Origin: Pedobacter westerhofensis
Lineage (GTDB): Bacteria > Bacteroidota > Bacteroidia > Sphingobacteriales > Sphingobacteriaceae
Length of the DNA: 64,000 nt
NCBI RefSeq assembly: GCF_900182595.1
Contig: NZ_FXTN01000010.1
Span: 238,952 to 302,951, forward strand
Direction: 5' to 3'
Each line of letters opens with the position of its first letter. The first letter of the stretch is position 1. Position numbers and translations under genes: made by a program. A model generated the notes under the pieces. It was given only the letters and a program-made list of their open reading frames with translations. It had not been told where the DNA came from and searched no databases. This document shows, in pieces, positions 9,333-18,954 of the stretch.

Positions 9333-10679
9333 ATGAGAAGTGCAAAAGAACAGTTAACAGGAAAAAAAATTTTATTCGCGACCATACCAACCGACGGCCA
9401 TTTTAACCCACTTACCGGCCTGGCCAAATATCTACAGTTGTTGGGATGTGATATACGGTGGTATACCTCTGTATCGTTTCAGGAGAAATTAGACAGGCTG
9501 GAGATCCCATTATACCCATTCCAGCAAGCAATTGAATTTGACCAGACAAATTTTATTGAGCTATTTCCTGAAAGAGCAGGCATCAACGGTGTGACGGCAA
9601 GGATGGAGTTTGATCTTCATTATCTATTGGCCGATATGGCACCAGACCATTTTGCTGATATCGTAAAAATACACGAATCTTTTCCCTTTGATATGATGAT
9701 TGCCGACTGCTCCTTTACGGCCATGCCACTGGTGAAACATAAACTAAACATCCCTGTAGTATCTATTGGTATCTATCCTTTGCCCGAATATTCGACCAAC
9801 CTTGGCCCTTACAGCATGGGATTGCCACCCGCAAAAAACGAAGCTGAAATGGAAGCCTATGCACAGCTCCATGAAGAAGCGCTGAATAAAGTTTTTAAGG
9901 GATCGGTTGACAGCTTTCATGCCATACTTGAAGACTACGATATCCATCTGGACAGAGCGCTTGTTCTTGATCTTCTTGTAAAAGAGGCTAGTTTATATCT
10001 TCAGATCGGCACACCAAGTTTTGAATATACCCGTGCCGGTATGGGAGAAAATATCCGCTTTGTAGGCTCTTTGCTCCCTTACTCGTCCAATCGTCAAAAA
10101 CAGCATTGGTATGATGAACGGCTGGAGCAATATACAAAAGTAATACTGGTGACCATGGGTACCATAGAAAAGGATACCGAAAAACTTATCATTCCCACAC
10201 TGGAGGCTTTCCAGCATTCTGATACGTTGGTCATCGCTACTACCGGAGGCAATGACACAGCAAAACTGCGTGCAAAATATACCGGCAAAAATATCATCAT
10301 TGAAGATTTTATTCCTTATGCCGATGTGATGCCATATGCCAGTGTTTACATAACCAATGGAGGATTTGGCGGCGTATTGCTCAGCATCAGCCACCAGTTG
10401 CCCATGGTGGTTGCGGGACTGCTGGAAGGCAAAAACGAGATCTGTTCACGCGTAGGGTATTTTAAGCTCGGGGTAGATCTGCAGACAGAAAAACCAGCAC
10501 CCGGACTCATCCGGATTGCTGTGGAGGAGGTGCTGGCAAATGTGCAATATAAAAACAATATCACCAGTTTATCAGTGGAAATGGACAGCTATCGTTCTAC
10601 CGAGCTGTGCGCCTCATACCTGGCAGAACTGCTCAGTGAGGTTAAGGTAAATAACGACGGCCCTGTTTATAAAGAATAA
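9333..10679 (+). CDS. UGT/MGT-like glycosyltransferase (GT1, GT-B fold)
   Basis: 448 residues, cytosolic. The N-terminus KKILFATIPTDGHFNPLTGLAKYLQ has the GHxNP signature of the macrolide/UGT glycosyltransferase group. The C-terminal half has VTMGTIEKD and the donor-binding region ADVMPYASVYITNGGFGGVLLS in place of the classic HGGxxS/T block, with the His replaced by Asn (TNGGFGG). That replacement is seen in part of the family, and no acceptor can be deduced. A typical role is glycosylating lipids or small natural products. It is followed by a convergent permease gene, so there is no pathway context. Confidence 0.85.
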   Translation: MRSAKEQLTGKKILFATIPTDGHFNPLTGLAKYLQLLGCDIRWYTSVSFQEKLDRLEIPLYPFQQAIEFDQTNFIELFPERAGINGVTARMEFDLHYLLADMAPDHFADIVKIHESFPFDMMIADCSFTAMPLVKHKLNIPVVSIGIYPLPEYSTNLGPYSMGLPPAKNEAEMEAYAQLHEEALNKVFKGSVDSFHAILEDYDIHLDRALVLDLLVKEASLYLQIGTPSFEYTRAGMGENIRFVGSLLPYSSNRQKQHWYDERLEQYTKVILVTMGTIEKDTEKLIIPTLEAFQHSDTLVIATTGGNDTAKLRAKYTGKNIIIEDFIPYADVMPYASVYITNGGFGGVLLSISHQLPMVVAGLLEGKNEICSRVGYFKLGVDLQTEKPAPGLIRIAVEEVLANVQYKNNITSLSVEMDSYRSTELCASYLAELLSEVKVNNDGPVYKE

Positions 10680-10687
10680 AATCCTGA

Positions 10688-13066
10688 TCACTCATATTTT
10701 AGTGCATCTACAGGGTTTGCCCTGGCTACTTTAAAAGATTGCAGGCTTACCGTGAGCAAGGCAATAACCAAAGACATCAGGGCAGCCAGCATAAATGGCC
10801 AGATGCTGATATCGATTCTGTAATCATACTTTTGCAGCCATTTGCTGGCCAAAATGTAAGCCACAGGAAATGCGATCAGGTTGGCCACAAGCACCAGTTT
10901 AATAAAATCTTTGTTGAGCAGGAGCAGGATACTTTTTAAATCGGCCCCCAGCACCTTCCTGATGCTGATTTCTTTTTTGCGCTGTTCTGCCATGTACAAG
11001 GCCAGTCCGAGCAGGCCAAGGCAGGAGATGAAAATACAAAAACCTCCAAACAGGTTGGAAAGTGTGCTGAGTATCTTTTCATTGCTCAGTTTCTCTTCCA
11101 TGGCCTCGTCAACAAATCCGAGCTCAACGGGATATGAGGGGTTTAAACGCTGGGCAGTTTCCTTTACGAGCTGCACGGACCTGTTCAGAGCCATGTTGGG
11201 ATTTAGCCTGATCAGTAATTCTGAGACAAGGTGCATATTGTAATAGAAAACTGTAGGCAAAGAACTGGCGCCGGCAGAGCCATTTGCATTGTCTTCTATC
11301 ACTCCTACGATCGTAAGTGGTGGATTACCCACCCAGCTGATGACAGTTCCAACAGGGTTCTTCAGCCCCATTCTCTTCACCGCTGCCTGATTGAGTATAA
11401 TACTGGTAGTGGTATCTGCCGGAAATTGCCGAGAGAAGTCCCTGCCCTTAACAATCCTGGCCCCAACGGTTTTTGCATAGTCATAACCGGTGCTTCTGAT
11501 TTCGAATAATGCATTGTCACTTACATCCTTCCCAGGCCATCCGATATCGCTGCTATTGTTAGACATTCTGGTGAAATCACCGGCATATTCAGTAGAAACA
11601 ACCACGGCTCCGGATCTTTTCAGTTCCTCTTTGAGCAGCAGAACTTTTGCATGATCTTTAAAATTACCTTCAAGAGAAAGTTCCAGCAGGTTCGCCTTCT
11701 CAAAGCCCAGGGGTTTATTTTTAATAAACTGCATCTGTGTGTAGATAATAAGCGCACAAATAATCATACAGATAGACAGGCTGAATTGTATAATTACCAA
11801 TCCCTTCCGAATAGATAATGCACCACCGGCCGCTCCTTTGAATCCTTTCAACACCTTAATTGGTGTAAATGACGATAAATAAATCGCCGGATAGCTTCCT
11901 GCCAGCATACCTGTGATCAGTATCAGTGCAATCAGGACAGCCCAGAAAGTAGAAGATGTATAGTCTATGTGGATGGCTGTATTCAGCAGTGTATTGAATT
12001 GCGGTAGAAGCAGCTCGAGCAGTGCAAAGGAAATCAGCATGGAAATTGTTGATAACAGCAGCGACTCCACGATAAATTGTCCCATCAGTGCCTTTCGGGA
12101 TGAGCCCAGTGCCTTTCTAACGCCCACTTCCCGCGCTCTTTTTTCTGAGCGTGCAGTAGAGAGGTTCATATAATTGATGCTGGCGATCAGCAAAACACAA
12201 AAAGCAAGAAAGCCAAACAGGTTTACCTGGTCAATTTTACCGCCCGTCAGTTTACCGTTTTCAAACTCATCATACAAATGGTGCTTTTTAAAAGGAAATA
12301 AAAATGCCTCCAGCCGGGTCTCAGGATCATGTGATCTGATCAGTTTTCTTAAAGAGGCATCACTGGCGGCAACATTTGTGTTTGGTTTAAGTTCAAAAAA
12401 CGTCATACAGGAGATTGCTCCCCACCAAAAAGTCTTTTCTGCGGGGGACACGTTATTCTCAAAGAATGACCAGGATTGTATGGCATCAAACCGAAAAGTT
12501 TGATTTTTTGGCGGATCAGCGATAACCGCCGTTACCTTTACCCATACGCGGTTATCCCATCTCAGGCTTTGTCCGATGGCATTCTGATCTCCGAAAAATT
12601 TCTTTGCAGCAGTGGCTGTGAGTATTACTGAGTTAGGATCATTCAATGCAGAAGCAATATTTCCGCTCTTTACATCGTAGTCAAAAATCTTTACGAATGC
12701 AGGATCTGCCGTGAGGGTATTCAGTTTAAATTTATTATTATCATGAATGAATAATCTGTTACTTCCGTTGGTGGTTACCCGGCAGGCAGCTTCTACACCC
12801 GGCAGTTCCTGTAATCCCGCAGCGGCCAGTTTATTTGGCGTATAAGGATAAGTTTTAACGGTTCCATCAGTTTTATGGTTGAGCTCTGCCACATAGATGC
12901 GGTCGACCGCCTTATACTGCCGGTCGTAACTATATTCATAATTCACATACAGCAATAGCAGCAGGCATGAAGTAAGGCCGATCGCAAGGCCCCCGATATT
13001 AATCAATGAGAATCCCTTGTTTCTTCTGAGATTCCTTAGCGCTATTTTGAAGTTGATGAAAAACAT
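10688..13066 (-). CDS. MacB/FtsX-family ABC transporter permease
   Basis: 792 residues. Layout: N-terminal membrane helix (GFSLINIGGLAIGLTSCLLL), a large periplasmic MacB-type core domain (residues about 45-270), three membrane helices with the SARSEKRAREVGVRKALGSS coupling loop, then a second helix, a second periplasmic domain, and a second FtsX block with EISIRKVLGAD. This is the double-MacB_PCD permease common in Bacteroidota. It needs a separate ATPase, which is not next to it. The substrate is unknown; relatives export peptides, lipoproteins or antibiotics. Confidence 0.92.
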   Translation of the reverse strand: MFFINFKIALRNLRRNKGFSLINIGGLAIGLTSCLLLLLYVNYEYSYDRQYKAVDRIYVAELNHKTDGTVKTYPYTPNKLAAAGLQELPGVEAACRVTTNGSNRLFIHDNNKFKLNTLTADPAFVKIFDYDVKSGNIASALNDPNSVILTATAAKKFFGDQNAIGQSLRWDNRVWVKVTAVIADPPKNQTFRFDAIQSWSFFENNVSPAEKTFWWGAISCMTFFELKPNTNVAASDASLRKLIRSHDPETRLEAFLFPFKKHHLYDEFENGKLTGGKIDQVNLFGFLAFCVLLIASINYMNLSTARSEKRAREVGVRKALGSSRKALMGQFIVESLLLSTISMLISFALLELLLPQFNTLLNTAIHIDYTSSTFWAVLIALILITGMLAGSYPAIYLSSFTPIKVLKGFKGAAGGALSIRKGLVIIQFSLSICMIICALIIYTQMQFIKNKPLGFEKANLLELSLEGNFKDHAKVLLLKEELKRSGAVVVSTEYAGDFTRMSNNSSDIGWPGKDVSDNALFEIRSTGYDYAKTVGARIVKGRDFSRQFPADTTTSIILNQAAVKRMGLKNPVGTVISWVGNPPLTIVGVIEDNANGSAGASSLPTVFYYNMHLVSELLIRLNPNMALNRSVQLVKETAQRLNPSYPVELGFVDEAMEEKLSNEKILSTLSNLFGGFCIFISCLGLLGLALYMAEQRKKEISIRKVLGADLKSILLLLNKDFIKLVLVANLIAFPVAYILASKWLQKYDYRIDISIWPFMLAALMSLVIALLTVSLQSFKVARANPVDALKYE

Positions 13067-13289
13067 ACGTTATGAGATTTGCTGCTACGTTTACGAATTG
13101 CATGCCAGCTTACCATAGCCAGTTTAAACCATCAAGATAGATATTACAATGGAAAAACTGTTCATTACCGGTCAGCGGATGTTCGGAAATGCACAGGACT
13201 GATGCGATGTCTTCAGTTTTTACCGATAAATAAAGTCCATTCTCCGGTAAAGGTGTGCAAACAACAGATTTTCTCAGTCTTTTTAACGC

Positions 13290-14273
13290 ATGAAAAGATC
13301 CATTTCTGTAATTATTCCTAATTACAATGGCAGAGAGTTATTGGCATTATACCTTCCATCTGTAATTAATGCATTAACAATAGCTGATATTCCTTATGAA
13401 CTGATTGTTGTAGACGACTGCTCCAAAGATGACAGTGTGAAATTCATTCAGACTGCATACCCGGAGGTGATCTTGATTGCAAACAGGAAAAATTCTGGTT
13501 TTTCATTTACCTGTAACCAGGGGATAAAAATTGCAAAAATGGAACTTACCTTACTGCTCAATTCTGATGTACAGCTAAGTCCTGATTATTTTACCGCACA
13601 ATGGAAATATTTTGACCATAATGATACCTTTGGTGTGATGGGCAGAATCATGAGCAGGGATGGCAGGAGGATTGAGGACGCAGCACGGATCTTATTTTAC
13701 AAAGGCTGCCGCCTTAAAGCCAACCAGTTTTATTACAGTAATGATAAAGACGCCAGGTCTTATACAGCCTACCTTTCTGGTGCCAATGCACTGGTCAATA
13801 CCAGGAAATTAAAAGAACTGGAAGGCTTTGATGAGATATTTTCTCCTTTTACCTCCGAAGATTCTGACCTGAGCACCAGGGCATGGCTGCTGGGCTGGAA
13901 ATGCTACTATGAGCATTCATCTGTTTGTTATCACCAGGTGAGCGGAAGTATCCGCAAGAATATGAATACCAACTTTGTAAAGACAATCTATTTCAGAAAC
14001 AGATTTATATTTCATCGTATACATTTAACAGGATTCAGAGCTGCAGCACTGCCCCTGTACATTGTTCTGGCAGAATTGCTCACGAAACTACTGACAGGTA
14101 AGATCTGGATACTGGATAGTTTCAATGAGTATAAAAAAACAGAAGCAAATATTAAAATTTCAGTAGATAAATTAAACGCCCTGAAAATCAGGCATTCATC
14201 TACTATGAACATAGAGGATATTATTCAAAAGATAAATCATTCGATAGATGGAAAGCCAATTATACGCCTGTAG
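13290..14273 (+). CDS. glycosyltransferase family 2
   Basis: 327 residues. GT-A start RSISVIIPNYNGRELL, VVDDCSKDDS, NRKNSGFSFTCNQGI, LLLNSDVQLSPDYF (DxD-like), and EIFSPFTSEDSDLSTRAWLLGWKCYYEHSSVCYHQ, the ED-containing acceptor-side block typical of rhamnosyl/galactofuranosyl-type GT2 enzymes. One hydrophobic stretch lies after residue 245. It is the first of four genes (13290-16908) that overlap or nearly touch, probably making part of a surface polysaccharide or glycolipid. Confidence 0.9.
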   Translation: MKRSISVIIPNYNGRELLALYLPSVINALTIADIPYELIVVDDCSKDDSVKFIQTAYPEVILIANRKNSGFSFTCNQGIKIAKMELTLLLNSDVQLSPDYFTAQWKYFDHNDTFGVMGRIMSRDGRRIEDAARILFYKGCRLKANQFYYSNDKDARSYTAYLSGANALVNTRKLKELEGFDEIFSPFTSEDSDLSTRAWLLGWKCYYEHSSVCYHQVSGSIRKNMNTNFVKTIYFRNRFIFHRIHLTGFRAAALPLYIVLAELLTKLLTGKIWILDSFNEYKKTEANIKISVDKLNALKIRHSSTMNIEDIIQKINHSIDGKPIIRL

Positions 14274-15066
14274 AGAATATGATTTTCTAAAGAAGATTGA
14301 AGCGGCTGAAAGACCAGCTTTCAGTTATTCCGTCTGTACACTTACCACCAATATCAGCGAATATTATGAAATGGTAGATTCATTTATCCAGGCCGGATTC
14401 GGAACTGAAGATTGTGAATTTCTATACATTGACAATTCGGCACATCATCATGCAGATGCTTATACTGGTATCAATTGGTTCCTTGCACAGGCTAAAGGAG
14501 CGTACATTATTATTTGCCACCAGGATATATTAACTGATAAAGATATCAGGGCTGACCTGGAGACAAAACTTGAAGAATTGCAGCAACTGGACAGCAACTG
14601 GGCGATCTGCGGCAATGCAGGTGCTGCAGGGCCCAACCATATCGTTTATCATATTTCTTACCCCAATGATATCTTTAAGCACAAGGGCAATTTTCCCCTG
14701 AAAGTATCTGCTCTGGATGAAAATTTCCTGATCATCAAAAGAACTGCGATGCTGGCTGCTTCCAGCAACCTTTCAGGCTTTCATTTATATGCCACTGATC
14801 TTTGCCTGAATGCTGAGCTCAGGGGATTTACTTCCTACGCTATTGACTTCAACCTCACACATAAAAGTTATGGGAATGCGGATCAAAGTTTTAAACAGTC
14901 GCGCAGGAATCTCCTCAGAAAGTATAATCACTTTTTCAGGAACCGCTGGATACAAACTCCCTCTGCGGTGTTCCTGCTGTCGGGATCGAAATTGAGATGG
15001 TTGTATGCCAACCCTGCTGCACTTTTCATAGTAAGAATGTTGAACGGCGTTAAAAAGAGAATGTAA
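14248..15066 (+). CDS. glycosyltransferase-like protein (divergent GT2/GT-A)
   Basis: 272 residues. Its start overlaps the end of the previous gene by 26 bp. The fold is hinted at by SVCTLTTNISEYYEMVDSF, CEFLYIDNSA, AKGAYIIICHQDI (HQD in place of DxD), a WAICGNAGAAG loop and a late DLCLNAELRGFTSYAI, then NLTHKSYGNAD. Similar proteins in Bacteroidota exopolysaccharide clusters are annotated as glycosyltransferases acting with HxD. I see no membrane helix. The call rests on the fold pattern and on lying between true GT2 genes; donor and acceptor are unknown. Confidence 0.7.
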   Translation: MESQLYACREYDFLKKIEAAERPAFSYSVCTLTTNISEYYEMVDSFIQAGFGTEDCEFLYIDNSAHHHADAYTGINWFLAQAKGAYIIICHQDILTDKDIRADLETKLEELQQLDSNWAICGNAGAAGPNHIVYHISYPNDIFKHKGNFPLKVSALDENFLIIKRTAMLAASSNLSGFHLYATDLCLNAELRGFTSYAIDFNLTHKSYGNADQSFKQSRRNLLRKYNHFFRNRWIQTPSAVFLLSGSKLRWLYANPAALFIVRMLNGVKKRM

Positions 15067-15953
15067 TGGAAATAACAGCTGAACTGATCTCAATAGCATT
15101 GTGCACTTATAACGGGGAGGCATACCTTGCAGAACAACTGCTTTCGCTGACCCGCCAGACTTATAAAAATATAGAGATCGTCATCGTTGACGACTCCTCT
15201 TCTGATCATACCGTATCCATCATCAGGAATTTCCAGGCTGCAGATTCCCGGATTAAATTGTACTGTAATGAACAGAACCTGGGCTTCAATGCAAATTTTA
15301 AAAAAGCAATATCGCTTTGTACGGCCAAATATGTAGCCATTGCAGACCAGGATGATATCTGGATGGAAGATAAGCTCAGCATCATGATGGCAAAGATCGG
15401 GGACAATCTGTTGTGTTATCACAACTCAGCCTATATAAACGATCAGGGTACCGTTAGCGGAAAATCCACTTTATCGGCACATCGTTTTACGGAAGGGTTT
15501 TGCAGCAATTTGCTGGTGCTGAACAACTGTGTTTCAGGCCATGCCTGCCTGATCAGGAAGGAATTGCTGGACCAGGCATCCCCATTCCCTCAAGATTTAT
15601 ACTATGACTGGTGGTTGAGCTATACCGCAGCCTGCCAGGGCAGAATTACTTTTACTACTGAAACACTTGTTCATTACCGCCTGCACAACAACAGTATCAC
15701 CCGTGCAGATAAAAAGCACTCAAAGGCATTGCGTATTCAGAACTTCAGGTATTTCAGGGATCATTCTCTCACCCCTCCCAATGTGAGTTTGTTCCTCTCA
15801 AGCCTGTTATATCAATACAAAAAATCTGAATCCCGCTTTTTTTCCCTGCCGCTATTTACCATGTTATTAAAAAACTACGCCGTTTTATTTTACACCCGCA
15901 AACGTTCGCTTTTTTCTAACCTCAGGTTCATTTTTAGAGAAAGCATAAACTAA
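15066..15953 (+). CDS. glycosyltransferase family 2 (WcaA-like)
   Basis: 295 residues. The start codon shares one base with the previous stop (TAATG), so translation is coupled. Clear GT2 motifs: SIALCTYNGEAYLAEQL, IVDDSSSDHT, YCNEQNLGFNANFKKAI, AIADQDDIW (the DDxW metal site). It closely resembles the next protein, sharing the order CTYNGE-x-F/YL, DQDDIW, LCYHNSAY/LIYHDSAC and the C-terminal RLHNNS/RQHSSS block, so the two are likely tandem duplicates that have diverged. Likely role: adding a sugar to a surface glycan. Confidence 0.92.
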   Translation: MEITAELISIALCTYNGEAYLAEQLLSLTRQTYKNIEIVIVDDSSSDHTVSIIRNFQAADSRIKLYCNEQNLGFNANFKKAISLCTAKYVAIADQDDIWMEDKLSIMMAKIGDNLLCYHNSAYINDQGTVSGKSTLSAHRFTEGFCSNLLVLNNCVSGHACLIRKELLDQASPFPQDLYYDWWLSYTAACQGRITFTTETLVHYRLHNNSITRADKKHSKALRIQNFRYFRDHSLTPPNVSLFLSSLLYQYKKSESRFFSLPLFTMLLKNYAVLFYTRKRSLFSNLRFIFRESIN

Positions 15954-15960
15954 CCAAGCA

Positions 15961-16908
15961 ATGAAAACATCACAACCTGAAGAAAAGCTTCTTGTCTCGA
16001 TTGCCGTTTGTACCTACAATGGTGAGAAATTCCTGAGAGAGCAGCTCGACAGCCTGGTATCGCAAACCTATACCAATAAGGAAATCATCGTAACCGATGA
16101 TTGTTCTGCTGATGGTACAATTGCTATCCTTCAGGAGTATAAAAATAAATACAGTTTCTTCAATTATATCCAAAATGATTACAACCTGGGATATGTAAAG
16201 AATTTTGAGAAGGCGATAAGCTTATGCAAGGGCGAGTATGTTGCACTTTCAGACCAGGATGACATATGGGACCCGGAAAAGATCAGCTTGCAGATGAAAT
16301 ATATCGGTGAGCATGCACTGATCTATCATGATTCTGCCTGCGTAGATGAAAATGGCCATACACTGCATAAAAAACTGAGTGATGTATGCCTGCTGTACCA
16401 GGGTGCCCTGCCCTATCCTTTTATGTTCTTTAATTCTGTATCCGGCCACAGTATCCTTTTCCACCGCAAACTGATTCCTGATATTCTGCCCTTTGATCCC
16501 AAATACTTTCACGACCGCTGGATTGCATTTGTAGCCTCAGAAAGAGGGGGCATCAAACTCCTGCCACAATCGCTGGTAAAATACAGGCAGCACAGCTCGT
16601 CATCCACTGATCTCCTCGAATTAAGAGCTTCGAAGGAACATGTGAGACATATCTTTTTTAACCGCGAAGCGATAGACTGGATCATCAAGTGCAGTGAAAG
16701 ATCTATCGGCTACAAGGCGTTTTTTAACGAGATCATCTCTTGTTTTGGCCAGGATTATAAATTGATCAACCGGCTTAAATTGTACAGGTTGCTGGTTGGA
16801 AAATCTGCAGAGGTTTTGTTTGTTTATAAGAAATCCACGATCAGCAAAATGAATTACCTGCGGAAGCTGTGTTTTTCACGGAAGTATTCCATTGGGGAGT
16901 TGCGTTAA
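15961..16908 (+). CDS. glycosyltransferase family 2 (WcaA-like), paralogue of the preceding gene
   Basis: 315 residues, starting 7 bp after the previous stop. Motifs: SIAVCTYNGEKFLREQLDSL, VTDDCSADGT, YIQNDYNLGYVKNFEKAI, ALSDQDDIWDPEKI, then LVKYRQHSSSSTD. Same subfamily as the gene before it. It ends the glycosyltransferase run; the next gene is a lipoprotein peptidase with its own start. The run has no flippase, polymerase or sugar-activating gene in the window, so the full pathway must lie elsewhere. Confidence 0.92.
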   Translation: MKTSQPEEKLLVSIAVCTYNGEKFLREQLDSLVSQTYTNKEIIVTDDCSADGTIAILQEYKNKYSFFNYIQNDYNLGYVKNFEKAISLCKGEYVALSDQDDIWDPEKISLQMKYIGEHALIYHDSACVDENGHTLHKKLSDVCLLYQGALPYPFMFFNSVSGHSILFHRKLIPDILPFDPKYFHDRWIAFVASERGGIKLLPQSLVKYRQHSSSSTDLLELRASKEHVRHIFFNREAIDWIIKCSERSIGYKAFFNEIISCFGQDYKLINRLKLYRLLVGKSAEVLFVYKKSTISKMNYLRKLCFSRKYSIGELR

Positions 16909-16972
16909 ATTGCAAAAGTTTTTTACTATTATTATCAAGGAATTTATTCCGTTCTCAATTGATAAGATAAAC

Positions 16973-18547
16973 ATGAAAAACCCTTTTGCGAAGATCTTCG
17001 CCTACTCTATCTTAATATGTACCATTTTTTCTTGTGCAAGGAAGGCATCAGACAAGGAGCAGCAGCTGCCACGCATAGCTATTGCGGGTCTGGCAATTGA
17101 GTCGAGCACCTTTTCTCCGGCCCTCTCCAGCGAAGAATCTTTCCGCGCAAAATATGGCCAGGATGTTTTCTCCACTTATTCATTTATGGGAATTGATTCC
17201 CCGCTCCGTCAAAAAGCAATATGGATACCTACCCTGGTTGGTCATGCTATTCCGGGAGGTGCAGCTACAAAGGAAGCGTATGAAACATTGGTTGGCAGAA
17301 CGCTGGATTCATTAAAAAAACATTTACCATATGATGGTTTATATTTTGATATCCACGGTGCGATGAGCGTAGTAGGACTGGATGATCCTGAAGGCGATTT
17401 TATCGAAAGAATACGCAAAGTGGTTGGTAAGAAAACGCTCATTTCAACATCTATGGACTTACATGGAAACGTATCTGTGCGTTTGGGAGAGCACTCGGAT
17501 CTGATTACCTGTTACCGTATGGCACCACATGAGGACGCAATGGAAACAAAAAAGAGAGCCGTAACCAACCTGATCGACAGGATCACCAGCGGCAAAGGAA
17601 AACCTGCCTACAAAGCGTGGATACCCGTACCTATCCTGCTGCCGGGTGAAAAAACAAGTACCAGAATAGAACCTGGAAAAAGCATTTATAAAGCCGTAGC
17701 CCCTGCGGCAGCCCAGGAAGGCATCGTTGATGCCGCAATCTGGATAGGTTATGCCTGGGCAGACGAGCCGCGCAATCATGCTGTTGTGATGGTAACTGGT
17801 GATGACAAAGATAAGGTAACAAAAACGGCCGAAAAGCTGGCACAAAGCTTCTGGGACGCCCGGTCGCGTTTTGAATTTGTTGCCCCAACTGCTACGCTTA
17901 CAGAAAGTCTGGACAAAGCGATAGCCAGTAAGAAACACCCTTTCTTTATCAGCGACTCTGGGGATAACCCTACTGCCGGAGGCGCGGGTGACGTTACCTG
18001 GACCCTAACAGAAATACTGAAACGGCCTGAGTTTAAATCTGCGAACGGACCTTCCCTGATTTACGCTTCAATTCCGGGACCAGAGCTGGTGGCTAAAGCA
18101 CTTGCCGCAGGCGTAGGTAAACCGGTTGAAGGCACTGCGGGTGCCGCAATCGATGCACGCTATGCTCCGCCGGTTAAGTTAACAGGAACAGTTGAATCTA
18201 TCTATAAAGGTGATAAGGATGCTGTAACCGAGGTAGTGATAAAAGTAGGAAGTGTTCACGTTATCGTGACTCAGAAACGTAAACCTTATCATAAAGAAAT
18301 TGACTTTACCAATCTTAGTTTACAACCCCGCAAGGCGGATATTGTGGTCGTGAAGATTGGCTATCTGGAACCGGAACTGTATGCCATGCGTGCCGACTGG
18401 CTTCTTGCTTTGACACCTGGCGGAGTAGACCAGGACCTGGACCGCCTGCCTTACAAAAGAATCCGGCATCCTATGTTTCCTTTGGATAAAAACATGAAAG
18501 ACCCTGATTTAAAGGCAAAGCTGCTGCGCTTGTCTGACCAGCTATAG
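16973..18547 (+). CDS. M81-family metallopeptidase (MlrC-like) lipoprotein
   Basis: The start at 16973 is preferred over an upstream in-frame codon at 16892, because it gives a lipoprotein signal (MKNPFAKIFAYSILICTIFS followed by Cys) and avoids overlapping the glycosyltransferase. That gives 524 residues. The MlrC/DUF1485 pattern is clear: IAIAGLAIESSTFSP, DGLYFDIHGAMSV with a metal His, STSMDLHGNVS, CYRMAPHEDAMET, and ISDSGDNPTAGGAGDVT. Family members include microcystinase C and are probably zinc peptidases or amidases; the natural substrate here is unknown. The C-terminal half is the usual MlrC C-terminal domain. Lipidation and export are unusual for the family but common in Bacteroidota. 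Confidence 0.88.
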   Translation: MKNPFAKIFAYSILICTIFSCARKASDKEQQLPRIAIAGLAIESSTFSPALSSEESFRAKYGQDVFSTYSFMGIDSPLRQKAIWIPTLVGHAIPGGAATKEAYETLVGRTLDSLKKHLPYDGLYFDIHGAMSVVGLDDPEGDFIERIRKVVGKKTLISTSMDLHGNVSVRLGEHSDLITCYRMAPHEDAMETKKRAVTNLIDRITSGKGKPAYKAWIPVPILLPGEKTSTRIEPGKSIYKAVAPAAAQEGIVDAAIWIGYAWADEPRNHAVVMVTGDDKDKVTKTAEKLAQSFWDARSRFEFVAPTATLTESLDKAIASKKHPFFISDSGDNPTAGGAGDVTWTLTEILKRPEFKSANGPSLIYASIPGPELVAKALAAGVGKPVEGTAGAAIDARYAPPVKLTGTVESIYKGDKDAVTEVVIKVGSVHVIVTQKRKPYHKEIDFTNLSLQPRKADIVVVKIGYLEPELYAMRADWLLALTPGGVDQDLDRLPYKRIRHPMFPLDKNMKDPDLKAKLLRLSDQL

Positions 18548-18954
18548 AGCTGATCGTTCAACTTTGAAAAGCGGAGGAATAGTATCAGTTTCGGGTGCCG
18601 GTGAGCGTAGATATATTGTTTATAATAACTGGAAAACTGTACTATAGCTTTCTTACCAACCTGCTGACTCCTCTTAATAACAACGATTTACGGGATGGAC
18701 TATGTTTCCACTTAATTAACTCATTTACAATATATCTATAAAACATAAAGCCTGTTTTTGTAACATTTGTAGGGTAAATTTGTATTTTTGTGTCATATTT
18801 ACAGGGTAAATTTTTGTGTTTCTTGTAACCTTTGGAGGGTAATTTTTTTTATAGCCCGTTTTTTCGGTTACACACTTGTTCAGATCGGTTACACCGGGAG
18901 GGTTACGATAACTCACCTTTGTTATGAAGATTCAATCACCATAACAAGATCAAT
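18548..18954. other. 407-bp intergenic region before the SDR gene
   Basis: No convincing gene. A 63-codon minus-strand frame at 18725-18916 is a translation of the repeats described separately and shows no family features. The right two-thirds holds the AGGGTaA repeat array and AT-rich promoter-like sequence (a TATTTTTG box, matching TAnnTTTG, at 18783-18790). Confidence 0.6.
18759..18905 (+). repeat. helically phased direct-repeat operator array upstream of the SDR gene
   Basis: The block KGTaAcatTTgnAGGGTaA occurs with its AGGGT at 18771, 18803, 18836 and 18899 (spacings 32, 33 and 63 bp, about 3, 3 and 6 helical turns). A further GGTTACA half lies at 18866. The first three copies read TGTAACATTTGTAGGGTAA, TGTCATATTTACAGGGTAA and TGTAACCTTTGGAGGGTAA. 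Direct repeats on one face of the helix just ahead of a single gene suggest a multimeric activator or repressor site. The regulator is not in the window. Confidence 0.6.

Noticed and set aside
18725..18916. 63-codon minus-strand frame upstream of the SDR gene
   Set aside because: It is only a reading of the AGGGTaA repeat array; its repeated protein units follow the DNA repeats and show no family features or start site.
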